A stretch of DNA of 64,000 nucleotides from Arthrobacter sp. B3I4. GTDB taxonomy: Bacteria; Actinomycetota; Actinomycetes; Actinomycetales; Micrococcaceae. Of the stretch, positions 51,143-62,094 are shown one piece after another. The notes under the pieces were generated by a model. It was not told the DNA's origin. It saw only the letters and a list, made by a program, of their open reading frames with translations, and ran no database searches. The stretch is from assembly GCF_030816855.1 (NCBI RefSeq), contig NZ_JAUSYK010000001.1, forward strand, positions 1,550,001-1,614,000. The letters are read 5' to 3'. Within the stretch, counting starts at the first letter, position 1. Every line of letters starts with the position of its first letter. Made by a program: the position numbers and the translations under genes.

Positions 51143-51449
51143 GGAACCTCCAGGAACACTGCGGGGCCGGAACTGCGCGGCACGCAGGTCGCACGCCACC
51201 GGAAACCCCATTTTGACCCATAGCCCGGGCTTCCGCTATTCTTGGTAGTCGTTGTGCGTGTCCTATCTCGATGATGCGTGCCCGCTTGAGAATCCGGTTG
51301 CAGGATAGCTACTCAACGTGCACATTCGAGACCACAGGATGACTGGTTACATGGAGCCCTCACCTCTGTTCCGGTAGCGCATAGATAGTAGGTGCACCTC
51401 CGTGTGACGCCTAAAACAAGAACGCCAGAACAAGAACGAGGCAAACACC
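51143..51449. other. Divergent region between tadV and rplM
   Basis: A 307-base gap. It contains the rplM promoter candidate (51213-51242) and a roughly 200-base rplM leader, with a small ATCC-GGTTGCA-GGAT hairpin and an AGGTGCACCT palindrome. The minus-strand tadV promoter was not identified. Confidence 0.6.
51213..51242 (+). promoter_or_regulatory. rplM-rpsI promoter
   Basis: TTGACC (51213-51218) and TATTCT (51237-51242) are separated by 18 bases, one of the closest matches to the sigma70 consensus in the window. The resulting leader is about 200 bases. Confidence 0.6.
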
Positions 51450-51893
51450 GTGCGTACGTACACCCCGAAGCCCGGCGATATTAACCGCCAGTGGCATGTC
51501 ATTGACGCCACCGACGTTGTCCTTGGTCGTCTCGCCAGCCAGACCGCAATCCTGCTGCGCGGCAAGCACAAGGCCACCTTCGCGTCCCACATGGACATGG
51601 GCGACTTCGTCATCATCATCAACGCTGAAAAGGTTGCCCTCACCGGCGCCAAGCTGGAGCAGAAGCGCGCATACCGCCACTCCGGCTACCCGGGCGGCCT
51701 GACCTCCGTCAACTACGCGGAGCTGCTGGAGTCCAACCCGGTCCGCGCCGTGGAGAAGGCCATCAAGGGCATGCTCCCGAAGAACTCCCTCGCTGCCCAG
51801 CAGCTGGGCAAGCTGAAGGTTTACCGCGGTGCCGAGCACCCGCACGCCGCCCAGCAGCCCAAGACTTTCGAAATCACCCAGGTCGCCCAGTAG
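51450..51893 (+). CDS. rplM: 50S ribosomal protein L13
   Basis: A 147-residue L13, an early 50S assembly protein. Family blocks [35 protein letters not shown] and [28 protein letters not shown] start with AACGAGG upstream. Co-transcribed with rpsI, as is almost universal. Confidence 0.97.
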   Translation: MRTYTPKPGDINRQWHVIDATDVVLGRLASQTAILLRGKHKATFASHMDMGDFVIIINAEKVALTGAKLEQKRAYRHSGYPGGLTSVNYAELLESNPVRAVEKAIKGMLPKNSLAAQQLGKLKVYRGAEHPHAAQQPKTFEITQVAQ

Positions 51894-51932
51894 TCCTGGC
51901 CACCAAACAACTTACTTAACACAAGGAGAACC

Positions 51933-52439
51933 GTGGCTCAGAACGAAGAGACCACCGAAGCCGTCGAGGCTGAGGAAACCCTGACCAGCTACACCTCGGA
52001 AAGCGGTGCTGCAGACGCAGCAGCGCCGAAGAAGGAACGTCCGGCACTGACCGTTGCCGGCGCAGCTGTTGGCCGCCGCAAGGAAGCCGTTGCACGCGTT
52101 CGCGTCGTACCGGGCTCCGGCAAGTGGACCATCAACGGCCGCGAGCTGTCGAACTACTTCCCGAACAAGCTGCACCAGCAGGACGTCAACGAGCCCTTCA
52201 AGATCCTCGATCTCGAAGGTGCCTACGACGTCATCGCCCGCATCCACGGCGGTGGCCCCTCCGGCCAGGCCGGCGCACTGCGCCTCGGTATCGCCCGTTC
52301 GCTGAACGAGATCGACGTCGACAACAACCGCGCCACCCTCAAGAAGGCCGGTTACCTTACCCGTGACGCCCGCGTTATCGAGCGTAAGAAGGCTGGTCTC
52401 AAGAAGGCACGCAAGGCTCAGCAGTACTCCAAGCGCTAA
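51933..52439 (+). CDS. rpsI: 30S ribosomal protein S9 with acidic N-terminus
   Basis: A 168-residue S9 (E. coli 130). Residues 1-45 are an acidic Glu/Thr/Ala lead; the core starts at [17 protein letters not shown] and ends [12 protein letters not shown], with the terminal Lys-Arg that contacts P-site tRNA. GTG start with AAGGAG upstream. Terminator follows. Confidence 0.96.
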   Translation: MAQNEETTEAVEAEETLTSYTSESGAADAAAPKKERPALTVAGAAVGRRKEAVARVRVVPGSGKWTINGRELSNYFPNKLHQQDVNEPFKILDLEGAYDVIARIHGGGPSGQAGALRLGIARSLNEIDVDNNRATLKKAGYLTRDARVIERKKAGLKKARKAQQYSKR

Positions 52440-52481
52440 ACAGCGCCTGGCCAAGCCGGGCACCTGCCCACGCTTGCACGC

Positions 52482-52515
52482 AAGCCCGTCCCGCTTTCGC
52501 GGGGCGGGCTTTCGT
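52482..52515 (+). terminator. Terminator after rpsI
   Basis: A 13-bp stem with one G-U pair (52482-52494 with 52499-52511) and TTTC loop, followed by TTC rather than a long T-run. It ends rplM-rpsI before glmM. Confidence 0.8.
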
Positions 52516-52567
52516 CGTTAAACGGTCCTGCAGCCCCCCCGAATCGGTGCCGCTGCCGACCATCGAC

Positions 52568-52573
52568 TAAACT
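52568..52573 (+). promoter_or_regulatory. -10 box of a leaderless glmM promoter
   Basis: TAAACT ends eight bases before the glmM ATG, and no Shine-Dalgarno is present between them. Transcription would begin close to or at the ATG. The -35 is weak. Confidence 0.5.
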
Positions 52574-52581
52574 CGGACACG

Positions 52582-53943
52582 ATGTCTAGATTATTTGGAA
52601 CAGATGGTGTCCGAGGCTTGGCCAATGGCCTGCTGACCGCAGAGCTGGCGATGCAGCTGGCACAAGCCGCTGCCGTCGTGCTTGGCCACGACCGCAATCC
52701 CAACCGCACCCGGCCCCGCGCCGTCGTTGCCCGTGACCCGCGGGCCAGCGGCGAGTTCATCGCTGCGGCTGTCGAAGCAGGGCTCTCCAGCTCCGGGATC
52801 GACGTCTATGACGCCGGCGTGCTGCCGACCCCGGCCGCGGCGTACCTGGTGGCGGACCTGGACGCGGACTTCGGTGTGATGATCTCCGCCTCGCACAACC
52901 CCGCCCCGGACAACGGCATCAAGTTCTTCGCCCGCGGCGGCCAGAAGCTGCCCGACGACGTCGAGGATGCCATCGAAGCGCAGCTCGGCGCGGAGCCGAC
53001 CCGGCCGATCGGTGGAGAGGTGGGCCGCATCCAGCGTTTCTCCGACGCCGAGGACCGCTACATCGTGCACTTGCTGGGCACGCTGCCGCACCGGCTGGAG
53101 GGCATCAAGGTCGTAGTTGACTGCGCGCACGGGGCCGCCAGCGGTTGCTCGCCGCAGGTGTTCAAGACGGCCGGGGCTGAGGTGATCACCATCGGCGCCG
53201 AACCGGACGGACTCAACATCAACGACGGCGTCGGGTCCACGCACCTGTCTCCGCTCAAGGCGGCCGTGGTTGCCAACGGGGCGGACCTCGGCATTGCCCA
53301 CGACGGCGACGCGGACCGTTGCCTGGCCGTTGACCACGAAGGCAACGAAGTGGATGGTGACCAGATCATGGCGATCCTGGCGGTGGCGCTTAAACAAGCG
53401 GGCAAGCTCAAGGACGACGTCCTGGTAGCGACCGTGATGAGCAACCTCGGGCTCAAGATCGCCCTGCGGGACGCCGGAATCTCACTCCGGGAAACCGGTG
53501 TGGGTGACCGCTACGTCCTCGAAGCCATGCGCGACGGCGGCTTCAGCCTCGGCGGCGAGCAGTCCGGCCATGTGATCTTCGCCGACCACGCGACCACCGG
53601 CGACGGCGTGCTCACCGGCTTGCAGCTCGCGGCGCAGGTGGCCCTGACCGGCCGCCCGCTGAAGGACCTGGCCGCCGTCATGGTCAAGCTCCCGCAGGTC
53701 CTGATCAACGTCAGGGACGTCGACCGGACCCGCGTCAAGGGCGACGAAACCCTGGCCGCTGCCGTGGCCCAGGCCGAAAAGCAGCTCGGGGACACCGGCC
53801 GGGTGTTGCTGCGGCCCTCCGGCACCGAGCCCGTTGTCCGCGTCATGGTGGAAGCAGCCGACCACGAAACGGCGCAGAAGGTCGCCGAAGGGCTGGCTGA
53901 GGTGGTCCGGGCAGAACTCGCCCTCGCCGTCGCCGCTGACTGA
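52582..53943 (+). CDS. glmM: Phosphoglucosamine mutase
   Basis: A 453-residue enzyme converting glucosamine-6-P to glucosamine-1-P for UDP-GlcNAc and peptidoglycan. The N-terminus FGTDGVRG, the phosphoserine loop [13 protein letters not shown], the metal loop HDGDADR and the sugar loop GGEQSGHV are all present, with [12 protein letters not shown] in domain 4. No ribosome site before ATG 52582. GlmS, the preceding enzyme in the pathway, is encoded nearby. Confidence 0.97.
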   Translation: MSRLFGTDGVRGLANGLLTAELAMQLAQAAAVVLGHDRNPNRTRPRAVVARDPRASGEFIAAAVEAGLSSSGIDVYDAGVLPTPAAAYLVADLDADFGVMISASHNPAPDNGIKFFARGGQKLPDDVEDAIEAQLGAEPTRPIGGEVGRIQRFSDAEDRYIVHLLGTLPHRLEGIKVVVDCAHGAASGCSPQVFKTAGAEVITIGAEPDGLNINDGVGSTHLSPLKAAVVANGADLGIAHDGDADRCLAVDHEGNEVDGDQIMAILAVALKQAGKLKDDVLVATVMSNLGLKIALRDAGISLRETGVGDRYVLEAMRDGGFSLGGEQSGHVIFADHATTGDGVLTGLQLAAQVALTGRPLKDLAAVMVKLPQVLINVRDVDRTRVKGDETLAAAVAQAEKQLGDTGRVLLRPSGTEPVVRVMVEAADHETAQKVAEGLAEVVRAELALAVAAD

Positions 53944-53960
53944 GTGAGGCTTGGCGGCCC

Positions 53961-54887
53961 TCAGAGGTAGCTGGGGGCCGGTTCCAGACCGAAGTACTCC
54001 TCGACGGTGACGACCGCCCTGGCCCGCATGTCCGTGGCAGCGTCCACCCCGATGTAACGAAGATGCCAAGGTTCGTAGTAGTAACCGGTGATCTCGTGGA
54101 ACATCCAGGGATAGCGGACCACAAACCCGAAGCGGTGTGCATTGGCTTGCGCCCAGGCCGCCGCAGGCTGCTGGGCGAAGCAGGGCTGGAAGCTGCAGAC
54201 GCCGCCGCCGTCACCGATGTCGAATGACCAGCCGGTTTGATGCTCCGAATATCCCGGACGCGCTGAAGCAGTGTCGGCTGCGGCGCGACCCTCGGAGGCC
54301 ACAAAATTGTTGTACGTCGCGGCCTGGGTGGCGTAGGAACGGTAGCCGCTGGCCAGGGTCAAGACGACGCCGGCCGCCGCTGCGTCGGCGAACATCCGCT
54401 CCGCCGCTGCCGCCGTCGTGCTGTTGAGCAACGTTGCCTCGCCGGAGGTCGCGAGCCGGACGGCGGGCTGCACGAGATCGCCCGGCACATAGGTCGCGGG
54501 GGAAAGCGGGCGATGCTTGTTCACCACTACCCACGGGCTTGCCGGATCGGTCAGGGAGTATTTCCTCCCGGGCGCGGAGGCTGCCGGGGAGCTCGGCATC
54601 GGAGCAGCTGGGGCTGGGTTGGCGGTGCCGGTGGGTGTTGGGGCCAGGGTCGGCGTCGCCGAGGGGCCTGGCGTCGCCGGCGGGGAGTCGAAACCTGAGG
54701 CGGACGAGGAGGCCGGACCAGTTGGCACGGCTGTGCCGGACGGCGACGGCGGCGGCTGGACCCCGGGGCTGCAGGCGGCCAGAGCCGCCAACGCTGCGGT
54801 GCTGGCCGTTGCTGCGACGACCCGTGCGAACATCCGCCGGCTTGGGAGATCCGGCGGCCCTGCCACGCCGGGGGCGTCGTGGTACAC
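53961..54887 (-). CDS. VanY-like D-Ala-D-Ala carboxypeptidase lipoprotein
   Basis: A 308-residue M15B peptidase. The N-terminus resembles a Tat or Sec lipoprotein signal (SRRMFARVVAATAST, lipobox LAAC with Cys39), followed by a long Pro/Ser/Ala/Thr linker to about residue 95. Catalytic motifs: SGYRSYATQAATY, SEHQTGWSFDIGD (SxHxxGxAxD type, here Trp-Ser in the middle) and EPWHLRYIG. It trims stem peptides in the cell wall. GTG start, five bases after coaA. Confidence 0.88.
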   Translation of the reverse strand: MYHDAPGVAGPPDLPSRRMFARVVAATASTAALAALAACSPGVQPPPSPSGTAVPTGPASSSASGFDSPPATPGPSATPTLAPTPTGTANPAPAAPMPSSPAASAPGRKYSLTDPASPWVVVNKHRPLSPATYVPGDLVQPAVRLATSGEATLLNSTTAAAAERMFADAAAAGVVLTLASGYRSYATQAATYNNFVASEGRAAADTASARPGYSEHQTGWSFDIGDGGGVCSFQPCFAQQPAAAWAQANAHRFGFVVRYPWMFHEITGYYYEPWHLRYIGVDAATDMRARAVVTVEEYFGLEPAPSYL

Positions 54888-54892
54888 GTGTG

Positions 54893-55858
54893 TTAAACCT
54901 TGCGCAGGAGCATGCGCCGGATGGAGTGGTTGGCGTCCTTGGTCAACACGAGTTGCGCCCTGCCCCGGGTGGGAAGGACGTTTTCTTCCAGGTTCGGCTC
55001 GTTGATGCGCTTCCAGATGCCGCGGGCTGTCTCTTCAGCCTCGGTATCGGAGAGCGTCGCGTAGCGGTGGAAGTACGACTCCGGTTGCGCGAAGGCCGTG
55101 GTCCTCAGCTTGCGGAAGCGGTCCACATACCACTCCTCGATGTACGACGTCTTGGCATCAACGTAAATCGAAAAGTCGAAGAAGTCGCTCAGTGCGAGTC
55201 CCTGGCGGCCGTCGTGCCGCGGGCGGGCCGGGGCCAGGACGTTGAGCCCCTCGACGATCAGCACGTCGGGACGGCGGACCACCACTTCCTTGCCCGGAAC
55301 GATGTCGTAGGTGACGTGCGAGTACCAGGGCGCGCGCACTTCCTCCGCGCCGCCTTTGACTTCGCTCACAAAGCGGAGCAGCGCGCGGCGGTCGTAGGAT
55401 TCCGGGAAGCCCTTGCGTTCCAGGAGTTGCCGGCGCTTCAGCTCGGCGAGCGGGTACAGAAAGCCGTCGGTGGTGATGAGCTCCACGTTCGGCGTGCCGG
55501 GCCAGCGCCGCAGCATCTCGCGGAGTACGCGGGCGATGGTCGACTTGCCGACGGCGACGGAGCCCGCGACGCCGATCACAAACGGCGTGCGCTGCGTTTT
55601 CTCGCCGAGGAACGTGGTGGTCGCCGCGTGGAGCTGGTTCGCGGCCTCGACGTAAAGGTGCAGCAGCCGGGAGAGCGGCAGATATACCTCCCGCACCTCT
55701 TTCATGTCGAGCGGATCACCCAGGCCGCGGAGCCGGAGCACGTCCTCTTCATTGAGGGGCTGCTCCATTTGGGCAGCGAGCCGGGACCACGTTTGCCGGT
55801 CCAGCTCAACGAACGGGGAGACGCCCTCGCCGTTCGCATCATTGCGTTGCGAAGTCAC
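54893..55858 (-). CDS. coaA: Pantothenate kinase (type I)
   Basis: A 321-residue kinase that starts CoA synthesis from pantothenate. P-loop [17 protein letters not shown] lies near residue 100; [16 protein letters not shown] and the [11 protein letters not shown] block are family signatures. GTG start, divergent from glmS. CAGAAT lies seven bases before the GTG, again without a clear ribosome site. Downstream is the VanY-like gene. Confidence 0.96.
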   Translation of the reverse strand: MTSQRNDANGEGVSPFVELDRQTWSRLAAQMEQPLNEEDVLRLRGLGDPLDMKEVREVYLPLSRLLHLYVEAANQLHAATTTFLGEKTQRTPFVIGVAGSVAVGKSTIARVLREMLRRWPGTPNVELITTDGFLYPLAELKRRQLLERKGFPESYDRRALLRFVSEVKGGAEEVRAPWYSHVTYDIVPGKEVVVRRPDVLIVEGLNVLAPARPRHDGRQGLALSDFFDFSIYVDAKTSYIEEWYVDRFRKLRTTAFAQPESYFHRYATLSDTEAEETARGIWKRINEPNLEENVLPTRGRAQLVLTKDANHSIRRMLLRKV

Positions 55859-55962
55859 CCTAGAGATTCTGCCCTTGACCGCGCCCAGAGCGAAATGGGC
55901 GCCCCGGGGCCGTGGCGGCGGTCTGAACGGCCGCTCCTACGCCGGGCACGGTCGAAACCGGT

Positions 55963-55968
55963 TAGGCT
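55963..55968 (+). promoter_or_regulatory. -10 box of a leaderless glmS promoter
   Basis: TAGGCT ends seven bases before the glmS ATG (55976), with no Shine-Dalgarno. The -35 is weak. Confidence 0.5.
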
Positions 55969-55975
55969 TGTGTCC

Positions 55976-57868
55976 ATGTGTGGAATCGTTGGATATGTAG
56001 GCCACTCGGCTGGCCGGGTAAATAGTGACCATAAAGCCTTGGATGTTGTCCTGGAGGGTTTGCGGCGCCTTGAGTACCGCGGCTATGACTCCGCGGGCAT
56101 CGCCGTCGTCGCGGACGGTGCCATCTCGTCCCGGAAGAAGTCCGGAAAGCTGAGCAACCTGATTGCCGAACTCGAAGCCCACCCGCTGCCCGACGCCGTC
56201 ACCGGGATCGGCCACACCCGCTGGGCGACGCACGGCGGCCCGACGGACCAGAACGCGCATCCGCACCTGTCGGACGGCGGCAAGCTCGCCCTGATCCACA
56301 ACGGCATCATCGAAAACTTCGCGGAACTTAAGCTGGAACTCGCCTCCAACGGCGTGACCTTCGAGTCGGAGACGGACACCGAGGTGGCGGCGGCCCTCCT
56401 GGGAGACATTTACCGCAACAAGCTCGGCGGCGACAACGCCAACGGTGGCCTGACCAAGGCCATGGAACTCGCCTGCCAGCGCCTGGAAGGCGCTTTCACC
56501 CTCCTGGCCGTACACGCTGACCAGCCGGACGTCGTCGTGGCAGCCCGCCGCAACTCCCCGCTGGTGGTGGGCCTGGGCGAGGGGGAGAACTTCCTCGGCT
56601 CCGACGTCTCCGGTTTCATCGACTACACACGCCGCGCGGTCGAACTGGGCCAGGACCAGATCGTCACCATCACCGCCGACTCCGTCCAGATCACTGATTT
56701 CTTTGGCGCCCCCGCCGAGGGCAAGGAATACCACGTCAACTGGGACCCGGCCTCCGCGGAGAAGGGCGGCTTCCCGTCCTTCATGGAGAAGGAAATCCAC
56801 GACCAGCCCGACGCCGTGCTCCAGACCCTGCTGGGCCGCTCCGACGTCAACGGCAAACTGACCCTTGATGAGCTCCGGATTGATCCGGAACTGCTCAAGA
56901 GCGTCGACAAAATCATCGTCCTCGCCTGCGGCACCTCCGCCTACGCCGGCCAGGTCGCGAAGTACGCGATTGAGCGCTGGTGCCGGATCCCCACCGAGGT
57001 GGAGCTCTCGCACGAGTTCCGCTACCGGGACCCAATCGTCGACGCCAACACCCTGATCGTCTCCATCTCCCAGTCCGGCGAGACCATGGACACGCTGATG
57101 GCTGTCCGCTACGCGAAGGAACAGGGCGCCAAGACGGTGTCCATCTGCAACACCAACGGTTCCACGATCCCGCGCGAGTCCGACGCCGTGCTCTACACGC
57201 ACGCCGGCCCGGAAATCGCGGTGGCCTCGACCAAGGCATTCCTTGCGCAGATCACCGCCGCTTACCTGCTCGGGCTCTACCTTGCCCAGCTGCGGGGGAA
57301 CAAGTTCCAGGGCGAGATCAAGGACATCCTTTCCGACCTCGGCAAGATCCCGGAAAAGATCCAGCGGATCCTCGACAACGAGGGCCAGATCAAGGAACTC
57401 GGCCAGTCCATGGCGGACGCCAAGTCCGTCCTGTTCCTTGGCCGCCACGTCGGCTTCCCGGTCGCCATGGAAGGCGCACTCAAGCTCAAGGAACTCGCCT
57501 ACATCCACGCCGAGGGCTTCGCCGCCGGCGAACTCAAGCACGGCCCGATCGCGCTGATCGAGGAAGGCCAGCCGGTCTTCGTCGTGGTCCCGTCGCCGCG
57601 CGGCAGGGACTCCCTGCATGCCAAGGTCGTCTCCAACATCCAGGAGGTCCGTGCCCGCGGGGCCAAGACCATCGTGATCGCCGAAGAGGGCGACGAGACG
57701 GTCAAGGCCTTCGCCGAGCACGTCATCTACGTTCCGGAGACGCCGACGCTCCTGGCCCCGCTGCTGACCACCGTACCGTTGCAGATCTTCGCTCTGGCTC
57801 TCGCCAGCGCCAAGGGCTACGACGTCGACCAGCCGCGGAACCTGGCCAAGAGCGTGACCGTAGAATAA
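55976..57868 (+). CDS. glmS: Glutamine-fructose-6-phosphate aminotransferase (isomerising)
   Basis: A 630-residue enzyme that makes glucosamine-6-P, the entry step for peptidoglycan amino sugars. Cys2 (MCGIVGYVG) becomes the N-terminal nucleophile of the glutaminase domain ([17 protein letters not shown]). Two SIS domains follow ([26 protein letters not shown], and the [18 protein letters not shown] repeat), ending NLAKSVTVE. The much longer open frame beginning 54434 is only a chance upstream extension. No glmS ribozyme is visible upstream. Confidence 0.97.
   Translation: MCGIVGYVGHSAGRVNSDHKALDVVLEGLRRLEYRGYDSAGIAVVADGAISSRKKSGKLSNLIAELEAHPLPDAVTGIGHTRWATHGGPTDQNAHPHLSDGGKLALIHNGIIENFAELKLELASNGVTFESETDTEVAAALLGDIYRNKLGGDNANGGLTKAMELACQRLEGAFTLLAVHADQPDVVVAARRNSPLVVGLGEGENFLGSDVSGFIDYTRRAVELGQDQIVTITADSVQITDFFGAPAEGKEYHVNWDPASAEKGGFPSFMEKEIHDQPDAVLQTLLGRSDVNGKLTLDELRIDPELLKSVDKIIVLACGTSAYAGQVAKYAIERWCRIPTEVELSHEFRYRDPIVDANTLIVSISQSGETMDTLMAVRYAKEQGAKTVSICNTNGSTIPRESDAVLYTHAGPEIAVASTKAFLAQITAAYLLGLYLAQLRGNKFQGEIKDILSDLGKIPEKIQRILDNEGQIKELGQSMADAKSVLFLGRHVGFPVAMEGALKLKELAYIHAEGFAAGELKHGPIALIEEGQPVFVVVPSPRGRDSLHAKVVSNIQEVRARGAKTIVIAEEGDETVKAFAEHVIYVPETPTLLAPLLTTVPLQIFALALASAKGYDVDQPRNLAKSVTVE
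57861..57866 (+). promoter_or_regulatory. Possible -10 box upstream of acpS
   Basis: TAGAAT overlaps the last glmS codons and ends six bases before the acpS ATG; there is no ribosome site. It may allow a short leaderless mRNA besides read-through from glmS. Confidence 0.35.
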
Positions 57869-57872
57869 CCGC

Positions 57873-58220
57873 ATGATTGTTGGCATTGGCGTAGACGTCG
57901 TAGATATCGAGCGGTTCGGCCGGCAGCTGGAGCGTACCCCCGGGTTGCGCGACCGGCTGTTCGTCCCGGCCGAACGGGAACTGAACACCCGCTCCCTGGC
58001 CGCGCGGTTCGCCGCCAAGGAGGCCGTGGCCAAGGTGCTCGGAGCTCCCGCAGGCATGAACTGGCAGGACTGCTGGATTGGCCTGGACCAGCACGGACCC
58101 ACCGTCCAGGTCAAGGACACGGTGCTCGCCGTGGCCCAGGCCAAAGGCGTCAAACGCTGGCACCTCTCGATCAGCCACGACGGCGGCATCGCCACCGCCA
58201 CGGTGATCGCCGAGGGCTAA
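57873..58220 (+). CDS. acpS: Holo-ACP synthase
   Basis: A 115-residue phosphopantetheinyl transferase that activates acyl carrier protein with CoA. It begins [14 protein letters not shown] (Mg-binding Asp) and has the second motif [13 protein letters not shown]. The C-terminus [18 protein letters not shown] is typical. Four bases after glmS. A link with CoA synthesis (coaA nearby) is functional, not just positional. Confidence 0.95.
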   Translation: MIVGIGVDVVDIERFGRQLERTPGLRDRLFVPAERELNTRSLAARFAAKEAVAKVLGAPAGMNWQDCWIGLDQHGPTVQVKDTVLAVAQAKGVKRWHLSISHDGGIATATVIAEG

Positions 58221-58225
58221 GCACC

Positions 58226-59764
58226 ATGATCAGCGCCTATACCGGAACCCACATCCGAGCCGTCGAAAAGCGGCTTCTTGAGGACAGTGCGGACCCCGGT
58301 ATGGGCGCTGTTCTCATGCAACGCGCCGCGTACGGCCTCGCCAACGCCGTCGTCGACGAGCTGCACCTCCGCGGCCGGCGGCGCTACGGCTCCAACGTCA
58401 CGGTACTTGTGGGCAAGGGCAACAACGGCGGCGACGGCCTCTACGCCGCGGCCTTGCTGGCACGGCGGGGTATGCGCACGACGGCGGTCCTCACCGCCGG
58501 GGACGGGCACCCTGCCGGCCTGGCAGCGTTCCGTACCGCCGGCGGCCGCGACACCATCCTCAGCGAGGCCAACGCGGCCGCCCTCGCCGCGGAAGCCGCC
58601 CGCGCCGACGTCGTCATTGACGCAATCCTCGGAACCGGCGCGCAGGGCGGATTGCGCGGGGCCGCGGCGCTCCTGCTGGACGAACTGCAGCGCGCAGCGG
58701 GACACCTCAGCCGGCACAGACTCGTAGTGGCCTGCGACGTCCCCAGCGGCGTCAACGCCGACACCGGCCAGGCGCACGCCCCCGTCCTGACCGCCGATGT
58801 GACCGTGACGTTCGGGGCGCCCAAGGCCGGGCTGCTCACGGACCCCGGCGCGGACTTCGCCGGGCGGATCCGGACCATTCCTATCGGGATCGAGGGCCAA
58901 CTGGCCCGTCCGGAACTCCGGCGCCTCGAGGACGAGGACCTGGCAGCCCTGCTCCCGCACCCTGCCCGGCGCTCCCACAAATACTCGCGCGGCGTGCTGG
59001 GTGTAGTGGCGGGCTCCGTCCGCTACCCCGGCGCCGCTGTCCTTGCCTGCCGGGGCGCCCTCGCCGCCGGGGCGGGCATGGTCCGCTACGTCGGGCCGCC
59101 CGAAGTTGCCGACCTGGTCCGCCAGTCCTGCCCGGAAGTGGTCTGCGGGACCAGCGTCGCAGAGGCCCACGTCCAGGCCTGGCTGCTGGGCTCCGGCCTG
59201 GACGAGGGGGCGCAGGAGCAACTGGACCGCGTCCGCGAGGCGGCAGCCGCCGGTCTGCCCACCGTCGCCGACGCCGGGGCGCTGCCGGTCCTGCCCCGCC
59301 GCCTTTCCGCCCGGACTGTCCTCACCCCGCACGCCGGGGAACTGGCCGCCCTCCTGGACCGCTACGACTCCGGCCCCGACCGCGCCGCCGTGGAGGACGA
59401 CACCCTCGCCGCAGTGCGGCAGGCCACCGGCCGGACCGGGGCAACCGTGCTGCTCAAGGGCGCCACCACCCTCGTCGCCGCGCCGTCGGGAGCGGTCTTC
59501 AGCCAGGCCGAAGCCAGCCCCTGGATGGCGACCGCCGGCAGCGGCGATGTGCTGGCCGGCATTCTTGGCTCCCTGCTCGCCCAGGTGGCCGACAACGCTG
59601 ATGCCTTTGCCGCCCGCGGCATCGACGGTCCCGACCGGTGGGCAGCCATCGGCGCGATGGCTGCGAGCCTCCACGGCCGCGCCGGGGTCCTGGCGTCCAA
59701 CGGCGGCCCGCTCGCGGCGTCGGACCTTGCCCGGACGCTGCCGGAGGTCATCGCGAAGCTGTAA
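58226..59764 (+). CDS. nnr: Bifunctional NAD(P)H-hydrate epimerase / dehydratase
   Basis: A 512-residue metabolite-repair enzyme. The N-terminal YjeF/NnrE domain (residues 1-230) has VLVGKGNNGGDGLYAA and the Asp motif VIDAILGTG; the C-terminal ribokinase-like NnrD domain (from about 240) has RGVLGVVAGSVRYPGAA, TPHAGE and the anion loop ATAGSGDVLAGI. It restores hydrated NAD(P)H in two steps. Starts five bases after acpS. Confidence 0.95.
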   Translation: MISAYTGTHIRAVEKRLLEDSADPGMGAVLMQRAAYGLANAVVDELHLRGRRRYGSNVTVLVGKGNNGGDGLYAAALLARRGMRTTAVLTAGDGHPAGLAAFRTAGGRDTILSEANAAALAAEAARADVVIDAILGTGAQGGLRGAAALLLDELQRAAGHLSRHRLVVACDVPSGVNADTGQAHAPVLTADVTVTFGAPKAGLLTDPGADFAGRIRTIPIGIEGQLARPELRRLEDEDLAALLPHPARRSHKYSRGVLGVVAGSVRYPGAAVLACRGALAAGAGMVRYVGPPEVADLVRQSCPEVVCGTSVAEAHVQAWLLGSGLDEGAQEQLDRVREAAAAGLPTVADAGALPVLPRRLSARTVLTPHAGELAALLDRYDSGPDRAAVEDDTLAAVRQATGRTGATVLLKGATTLVAAPSGAVFSQAEASPWMATAGSGDVLAGILGSLLAQVADNADAFAARGIDGPDRWAAIGAMAASLHGRAGVLASNGGPLAASDLARTLPEVIAKL

Positions 59765-59853
59765 CAAAGGCCCGCGCGGGACCCGTGGTCAATTAGTAAC
59801 CCTGCTTACAAGTAGTCTGTCTAGAGATAGTTCGCAACGCACGAGGAGTACAC

Positions 59854-62094
59854 ATGGAAGTCTGGCCCGGATCGGCTTACCCGCTGGGAGCCACTTTTGA
59901 CGGCACCGGCACCAATTTTGCCCTGTTCAGTGAACTCGCCGAACGGGTGGAGCTCTGCCTCCTGGCCGATGACCTGACCGAGACCCGGATCGAGCTGACC
60001 GAGGTCGACGGCTACGTGTGGCACTGCTACCTGCCGATGATCCAGCCCGGCCAGAAGTACGGCTTTCGCGTGCACGGCCCGTACGACCCCGCGAACGGCA
60101 ACCGTTTTAACCCGAACAAGCTGCTTATGGACCCCTACGCCAAAGCCATCCAGGGCCAGATCGACTGGGACCCGGCGCTCTTTTCCTACGAGTTCGGTGA
60201 CCCGGATTCGCGCAACGATGCCGACTCCGCGCCGCACACCATGCACGGCGTCGTCATCAACCCGTTCTTCGAATGGGACGGCGACCGCCAGCTGCGGATC
60301 CCGTACCACGAGTCGGCTATCTACGAGGCGCACGTCAAGGGGCTGACCGAACTGCACCCCGAAGTTCCCGAGGAGCAGCGCGGCACCTACGCCGGCGTGG
60401 CGCACCCGGCCGTGATCGAACACCTCAAGAAGCTCGGCGTCACCGCCGTCGAGCTGATGCCGGTGCACCAGTTCGTCAACGACGGCACCCTGGTGGAGAA
60501 GGGCCTCAACAACTACTGGGGCTACAACACCATCGGCTTCTTCGCCCCGCAGAACACGTACAGCTCCTCCGGGGACGTCGGACACCAGGTCCAGGAATTC
60601 AAGGCCATGGTGCGCGACCTGCACCGCGCCGGCATCGAAGTCATCCTCGACGTCGTCTACAACCACACCGCCGAAGGCAACCACCTGGGCCCCACGCTGT
60701 CTTTCAAGGGCATCGACAACCAGGCGTACTACCGCCTCGTCGACGGTGACCAGAAGCACTACATGGACTACACCGGCACCGGCAACTCGCTCAACGTCCG
60801 GCACCCGCACTCCCTGCAGCTGCTGATGGACTCGCTGCGCTACTGGGTGACGGAAATGCACGTAGACGGTTTCCGGTTCGACCTCGCCTCCACGCTGGCA
60901 CGCGAGTTCTACGACGTCGACAAGCTTTCCACCTTCTTCGAACTGATCCAGCAGGACCCGATCGTCTCCCAGGTAAAGCTCATTGCCGAGCCCTGGGACG
61001 TCGGGCCCGGCGGCTACCAGGTGGGCAACTTCCCGCCGCAGTGGACCGAGTGGAACGGCAAGTACCGCGACACGGTGCGCGACTTCTGGCGCGGCGAACC
61101 GTCCACGCTGGGTGAATTCGCTTCCCGCCTGACCGGCTCGGCGGACCTGTACGAGAGCTCCGCCCGGCGCCCGGTGGCGTCGATCAACTTCGTCACCGCC
61201 CACGACGGCTTCACCATGCGGGACCTGGTCTCCTACAACGAGAAGCACAACGAGGCCAATGGCGAAGGCAACAACGACGGCGAATCGCACAACCGGTCAT
61301 GGAACTGCGGCGCCGAAGGTGACACCGACGACGAGAAGGTGCTCGCCCTCCGCGCCCGCCAGCAGCGCAACTTCATCGCCACCCTGCTGCTCTCCCAGGG
61401 TGTGCCGATGCTGCTGCACGGCGACGAGCTCGGCCGGACGCAGCAGGGCAACAACAACACCTACTGCCAGGACTCCGAGCTGAGCTGGATCCACTGGGAA
61501 GCCATGGACCAGCCGCTGGTGGAGTTCACCGCCTTCGTCAACAAGATCCGGCACGACCACCCGACGTTCCGCCGCAGCCGCTTCTTCGACGGCCGCCCGG
61601 TGCTTCGTGGTGAGGGCGAGAAGCTGCCCGACATCGTCTGGCTGAAGACTGACGGCACCGAAATGCTGCCCGAGGACTGGGGCAGCGGCTTCGGCCGCAC
61701 CATCGGTGTCTTCTACAACGGCGACGGCATCCAGGAGCAGGACTCCCGCGGCCGCAGGATCACCGACGACAGCTTCCTCATGGCCTTCAACGCCCATGAC
61801 GACGCCGTGGACTTCTGCATTCCCGCCGAGGAGTTCTCGCAGTACTGGGAGGTCCTGTTCGACACCGCCGCCCAGGCTGATGACTACGAACCGCTGAAGG
61901 CGGGCGCCACGCTGAACCTGCAGGCAAAGTCGATGGTGGTGCTGCGCGCGTACTCCGGCCCGGAGGAAGAGGTTGACTACTCCGCCGCCGCTTCCCTGGC
62001 GTCCATGGCCGAGCAGGAGGAAGCCCAAGGGGAGATGGTGGAGGCCCAGACCAAGGCCGCGGAAGCCAGCGAGGCAAGGGCCACTGAGGCATGA
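59854..62094 (+). CDS. glgX: Glycogen debranching enzyme GlgX/TreX
   Basis: A 746-residue GH13 enzyme with an N-terminal CBM48-like domain ([16 protein letters not shown]). Catalytic residues: Asp in [12 protein letters not shown], Glu in [14 protein letters not shown] and Asp in VTAHDGFTM. It removes alpha-1,6 branches, giving linear maltodextrins for TreY. ATG 59854 with GAGGAG upstream. The last 40 residues form an Ala/Glu-rich tail. Its stop overlaps the treY ATG (ATGA). Confidence 0.95.
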   Translation: MEVWPGSAYPLGATFDGTGTNFALFSELAERVELCLLADDLTETRIELTEVDGYVWHCYLPMIQPGQKYGFRVHGPYDPANGNRFNPNKLLMDPYAKAIQGQIDWDPALFSYEFGDPDSRNDADSAPHTMHGVVINPFFEWDGDRQLRIPYHESAIYEAHVKGLTELHPEVPEEQRGTYAGVAHPAVIEHLKKLGVTAVELMPVHQFVNDGTLVEKGLNNYWGYNTIGFFAPQNTYSSSGDVGHQVQEFKAMVRDLHRAGIEVILDVVYNHTAEGNHLGPTLSFKGIDNQAYYRLVDGDQKHYMDYTGTGNSLNVRHPHSLQLLMDSLRYWVTEMHVDGFRFDLASTLAREFYDVDKLSTFFELIQQDPIVSQVKLIAEPWDVGPGGYQVGNFPPQWTEWNGKYRDTVRDFWRGEPSTLGEFASRLTGSADLYESSARRPVASINFVTAHDGFTMRDLVSYNEKHNEANGEGNNDGESHNRSWNCGAEGDTDDEKVLALRARQQRNFIATLLLSQGVPMLLHGDELGRTQQGNNNTYCQDSELSWIHWEAMDQPLVEFTAFVNKIRHDHPTFRRSRFFDGRPVLRGEGEKLPDIVWLKTDGTEMLPEDWGSGFGRTIGVFYNGDGIQEQDSRGRRITDDSFLMAFNAHDDAVDFCIPAEEFSQYWEVLFDTAAQADDYEPLKAGATLNLQAKSMVVLRAYSGPEEEVDYSAAASLASMAEQEEAQGEMVEAQTKAAEASEARATEA

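Noticed and set aside
54434..55975. Plus-strand extension of the glmS frame by more than 500 codons
   Set aside because: It runs antisense to coaA and the VanY-like gene; GlmS must begin with Met-Cys at 55976 to have its N-terminal Cys nucleophile.
55860..55975. Possible glmS ribozyme or riboswitch upstream of glmS
   Set aside because: Only about 115 bases between divergent starts, with a -10 box next to the ATG, leaving no leader RNA; no glmS ribozyme core visible.
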